Of a stretch of DNA of 64,000 bases, positions 61,668-64,000 are shown in pieces (the stretch's first letter is position 1; every line of letters begins with the position of its first letter). Position numbers and translations under genes: made by a program. Origin of the DNA: Salmonella enterica subsp. enterica serovar Typhimurium str. LT2 (lineage in GTDB: Bacteria; Pseudomonadota; Gammaproteobacteria; Enterobacterales; Enterobacteriaceae); NCBI RefSeq assembly GCF_000006945.2, contig NC_003197.2, positions 1,488,001 through 1,552,000 on the forward strand, read 5' to 3'. The notes beneath the pieces were generated by a model. It did not search any database. It had not been told where the DNA came from and saw nothing but the letters and a program-made list of their open reading frames with translations.

Positions 61668-62801
61668 TTAGAACTGGTAAACCATACCCAGCGCGACGAT
61701 ATCATCAGTGCTGATACCGGCATCTTTATAGAACTGGTCGTCATCATCCAGCAGGTTGATTTTATAATCAACATAGGTGGAGAAGTTTTTGTTGAAATAG
61801 TAGGTAGCACCTACATCAGCATATTTAACCAGGTCTTTATCATCGCCATTAACGTTGTTATAGGTCAAATCTTTACCTTTAGACATCAGGAAAGAAACCG
61901 CCGGGCGCAGACCGAAATCAAATTGATATTGGGCTGTAACTTCGAAGTTTTGCGTTTTGTTTGCTACGCATGAGCGACAATCGTCATTGCCGTAAGGCGT
62001 CATATTACGGGTTTCTGAATACATTGTGGCCAGATAGATATTATTAGCATCATATTTAGCGCCAACAGTCCATGCATCCGCTTTATCACCGCCAGCGGTA
62101 GAGTAATTAACCTGACCATTAGTACGATCGGAAGTGGTATATGCCGCGCCGAAACTTACGCCCATACCCAGATCATAAGTTGATGAGATACCGAAGCCGT
62201 CACCGTTAGCGTTCTTCACGTTACGATCGCCGCCGTTATTAGTGCCTTCCTGCTCATGAGAAACCTGGTTTTCATTGGCACCCTGATATTGCAACGCGAA
62301 GTTCAGACCGTCTACCAGACCGAAGAAATCAGTGTTACGGTAGGTGGCCACGCCGTTAGCACGACCGGTCATGAAGTTGTCAGCGTAAGTGTAGGAGTCG
62401 CCGCCGAACTCAGGCAGCATATCGGTCCAGCCTTCTACGTCGTACAGGACGCCGTAGTTACGACCATAGTCGAATGAGCCGTAGTCGCCGAATTTCAGGC
62501 CGGCGAATGCCAGACGAGTCCAGGAATTAGCACCTTCGCCTTCGGTAGTGTTAGCCTGAACGTTATATTCCCACTGGCCGTAACCGGTCAGTTGGTCGTT
62601 AATCTGTGTTTCGCCTTTAAAGCCGACACGCATATAGGTCTGATCGCCATCTTTAGAAGAGTCATCAGAGAAATAGTGCAGGCCGTCTACTTTCCCGTAA
62701 AGGTCCAGTTTGTTGCCGTCTTTGTTATAAATTTCAGCGGCGTGTGCTGCGCCAGCAGCCAGCAGAGCCGGGATGACAAGTGCCAATACTTTTCTTTTCA
62801 T
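61668..62801 (-). CDS. ompN: OmpN-like general porin with a CXXC loop
   Basis: This 377-residue protein has a 21-residue signal peptide ending AAHA and a 16-strand beta-barrel with the typical 'GYGQWEYN', the constriction-loop motif 'MLPEFGGDSYT' and a C-terminal 'ALGMVYQF' ending in Phe. It is closest to E. coli OmpN, as far as I can judge. Two cysteines at residues 275 and 278 (CRSC) lie in a surface loop after 'ETRNMTPYGNDD', where E. coli OmpN has none. The long AT-rich upstream region may hold complex regulation. Confidence 0.93.
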   Translation of the reverse strand: MKRKVLALVIPALLAAGAAHAAEIYNKDGNKLDLYGKVDGLHYFSDDSSKDGDQTYMRVGFKGETQINDQLTGYGQWEYNVQANTTEGEGANSWTRLAFAGLKFGDYGSFDYGRNYGVLYDVEGWTDMLPEFGGDSYTYADNFMTGRANGVATYRNTDFFGLVDGLNFALQYQGANENQVSHEQEGTNNGGDRNVKNANGDGFGISSTYDLGMGVSFGAAYTTSDRTNGQVNYSTAGGDKADAWTVGAKYDANNIYLATMYSETRNMTPYGNDDCRSCVANKTQNFEVTAQYQFDFGLRPAVSFLMSKGKDLTYNNVNGDDKDLVKYADVGATYYFNKNFSTYVDYKINLLDDDDQFYKDAGISTDDIVALGMVYQF

Positions 62802-63280
62802 TTTTTTATCCTTAAAAACTTAACTTATTTGCAAAAGATTGAACTTCTACAGATTCGTTGAATCAAAGGCATCCTAATCTGAATAATATTATTTCAGCAA
62901 ATGCTAACTTTTCTTATATGTTATTAATTAATACAAAAGTTACTATCGGAAACGCATATATTTATGGTGAATATATTTGTTATTATGTATTCATGTATGT
63001 GATTTGTTTTATTTCACAATTTGCGAAAAAAGATGGCAATATAGCGGCGGGCAGACATTCTGTTATCAATTTTGTGAACTGGCTTCGAGTTTTTTTAATT
63101 TAACTTTCTTGAGCGAAAAAGACGTAATCATGAACCACAACGCAGAGAAAACGGTAATAAAGGGGCCGTTTCGACTAATAAAAATAGCATTCATGTATGC
63201 AATGTCTGTTTTTTGAACAGTGGCGGTGATGAGCATCGCCACTATGACTTGATAAAGGCAGGTAAAATCTGTCGGCTAAC
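62802..63280. promoter_or_regulatory. AT-rich non-coding region between porin gene and rstA
   Basis: This 479-base region lies between the start of the porin gene and the stop of rstA, both minus strand. It is markedly AT-rich with runs of TATTA and ATATT, typical of H-NS-bound acquired DNA and of porin promoters. A near-perfect stem-loop (AGTGGCGGTG / CATCGCCACT, 63220-63244) near the rstA end lacks a T tract. A 28-codon plus-strand frame at 63130-63216 has no ribosome binding site. I recognise no gene. Confidence 0.5.
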
Positions 63281-64000
63281 TTATCCCGTCGTTTCGTCCC
63301 AGGCATGAGGGGCAAAAAGATAGCCTTTATTGCGAATGGTCTTTATACGATAGGGCTCAGCAGCGCTATCCAGCAGTTTCTTACGCAGGCGGGAAATCGC
63401 TACATCCACGCTGCGATCCAGACCATCATAATTGACGCCGCGCAGCGTTTTTAGCAACGCGTCGCGATCCATAATTTGTCCGGCGTGTGTCGCCAGTTCC
63501 CAGAGCAATTCAAAATCGGCGGTGGAGAGCGATATGAAATCGCCATTGAGCTGGACCGCCCGGTTAAGGGGATCGATGGTTAACGCGCCAAAACGCAGCG
63601 CTTTATGCGGCGTAAGCGCGCTCTCCTGAAGACTTTTTGCCTGTTGCGTTTGTTCGCTTTGCCGCAGGTGTAAGCGCAGACGCGCCAGCAAAACGGCCGG
63701 AGGCGTGGTTTTGAGGATGTAGTCGCAGGCGCCCATCTCCAGCGCCAGAATATGATTCATATCACTGTCCAGCGAGGTGAGCAGGACAATCGGGCCTTGC
63801 CAGCGGTGGCGTAAATCGCGACATATCGTCATGCCATCTTTACCTGGAAGCATAATATCCAGTAAAACCAGATCGGGCTGAGTGGTGAGGATAAGATCCT
63901 CCGCCCGGTCACCACGCGGCTCAACAATGACATCAATATCATGTTTCGCCAGATAAGCGGCAATGAGAGAACCCACTTCAGCGTCGTCTTCAACAAATAC
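63281..64000 (-). CDS. rstA: RstA, OmpR-family response regulator (start beyond window)
   Basis: The minus-strand frame is open to the window edge; about four N-terminal codons are missing compared with E. coli RstA. The receiver domain shows the acidic pocket 'FVEDDAEVG' and the phosphorylated Asp in 'DLVLLDIMLPGKDG', with the conserved Lys in 'YILKTTPP'. The C-terminal winged helix (about residues 135-235) includes 'LDRSVDVAISRLRKKL'. RstA controls stress and biofilm genes and affects RpoS levels in Salmonella. Its kinase gene rstB lies 3.6 kb away. Confidence 0.97.
   Translation of the reverse strand, partial: VFVEDDAEVGSLIAAYLAKHDIDVIVEPRGDRAEDLILTTQPDLVLLDIMLPGKDGMTICRDLRHRWQGPIVLLTSLDSDMNHILALEMGACDYILKTTPPAVLLARLRLHLRQSEQTQQAKSLQESALTPHKALRFGALTIDPLNRAVQLNGDFISLSTADFELLWELATHAGQIMDRDALLKTLRGVNYDGLDRSVDVAISRLRKKLLDSAAEPYRIKTIRNKGYLFAPHAWDETTG

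Noticed and set aside
63130..63216. A 28-codon plus-strand frame in the porin-rstA gap
   Set aside because: There is no ribosome binding site, the sequence matches nothing I know, and the region is AT-rich enough for chance frames.
63220..63244. Stem-loop near the rstA 3' end considered as a terminator or small RNA end
   Set aside because: The ten-base stem is good but neither strand has a T tract; it is mentioned under the intergenic region only.
1..64000. CRISPR arrays, prophage genes, insertion sequences, toxin-antitoxin pairs
   Set aside because: None was seen. The only tandem array lies inside rsxC and has no spacers, and no transposase or phage structural gene is present.

Overview
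The window is a stretch of a Salmonella enterica chromosome. The evidence is the SPI-2 type III secretion genes (sseF to ssaU), their junction with a tandem pair of tRNA-Val genes, and then a long run of enterobacterial core genes in Salmonella order. I recognised the genes from protein sequence and order; no search was run. The SPI-2 part (1 to about 13,500) looks AT-richer by eye than the core that follows, as expected for an acquired island.

Region 1 (1-13,480, all + strand): effectors SseF (5' end cut off by the window) and SseG, then the apparatus genes ssaG-H-I-J, a SctK-like gene, ssaK-L-M-V-N-O-P-Q-R-S-T-U. These encode the needle, inner rod, inner ring lipoprotein, cytoplasmic sorting platform and ATPase, gatekeeper, export gate and switch protein. 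Genes are tightly packed, often with overlapping stop and start codons. Several starts appear to be GTG or TTG with good ribosome binding sites. ssaQ carries an internal start for a short C-terminal product. Region 2 (13,481-13,801): the island-core junction and two tRNA-Val(GAC) genes whose 3' ends point at the island. No integrase is visible on this side.

Region 3 (13,900-32,300): mdtK, ribE, cfa, punC/punR, purR with two operators, the 29-residue ynhF, sodB, mepH, grxD, rnt, the nemR-nemA-gloA electrophile-response operon, ydhL, ydhF, sodC, the ydhIJK membrane export operon and slyA. Region 4 (32,300-40,550): slyB with a PhoP-type promoter, anmK, mliC, pdxH, tyrS, pdxY, gst, dtpA and a 600-base gap.

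Region 5 (40,548-50,490): nth with the rsxABCDGE electron-transport operon (rsxC carries a 93-bp tandem repeat array), ydgK, cnu (ydgT), the 41-residue blr, ydgJ and add. Region 6 (50,690-51,073): decayed pieces of malY and malX. Region 7 (51,190-58,400): ydgA, manA, fumA, fumC, tus and the replication-arrest site TerB. Region 8 (58,397-64,000): rstB and rstA, normally adjacent, are separated by an exported amidohydrolase and an OmpN-like porin with an unusual CXXC pair. rstA is cut by the window end.

The window holds one major virulence system (SPI-2), and two of its known regulators (slyA, cnu) lie in the flanking core. I found no convincing unknown multi-gene system. The least understood parts are the rstA-rstB insertion, the non-ATG starts in SPI-2, the dtpA upstream gap and the second NemR-like box.
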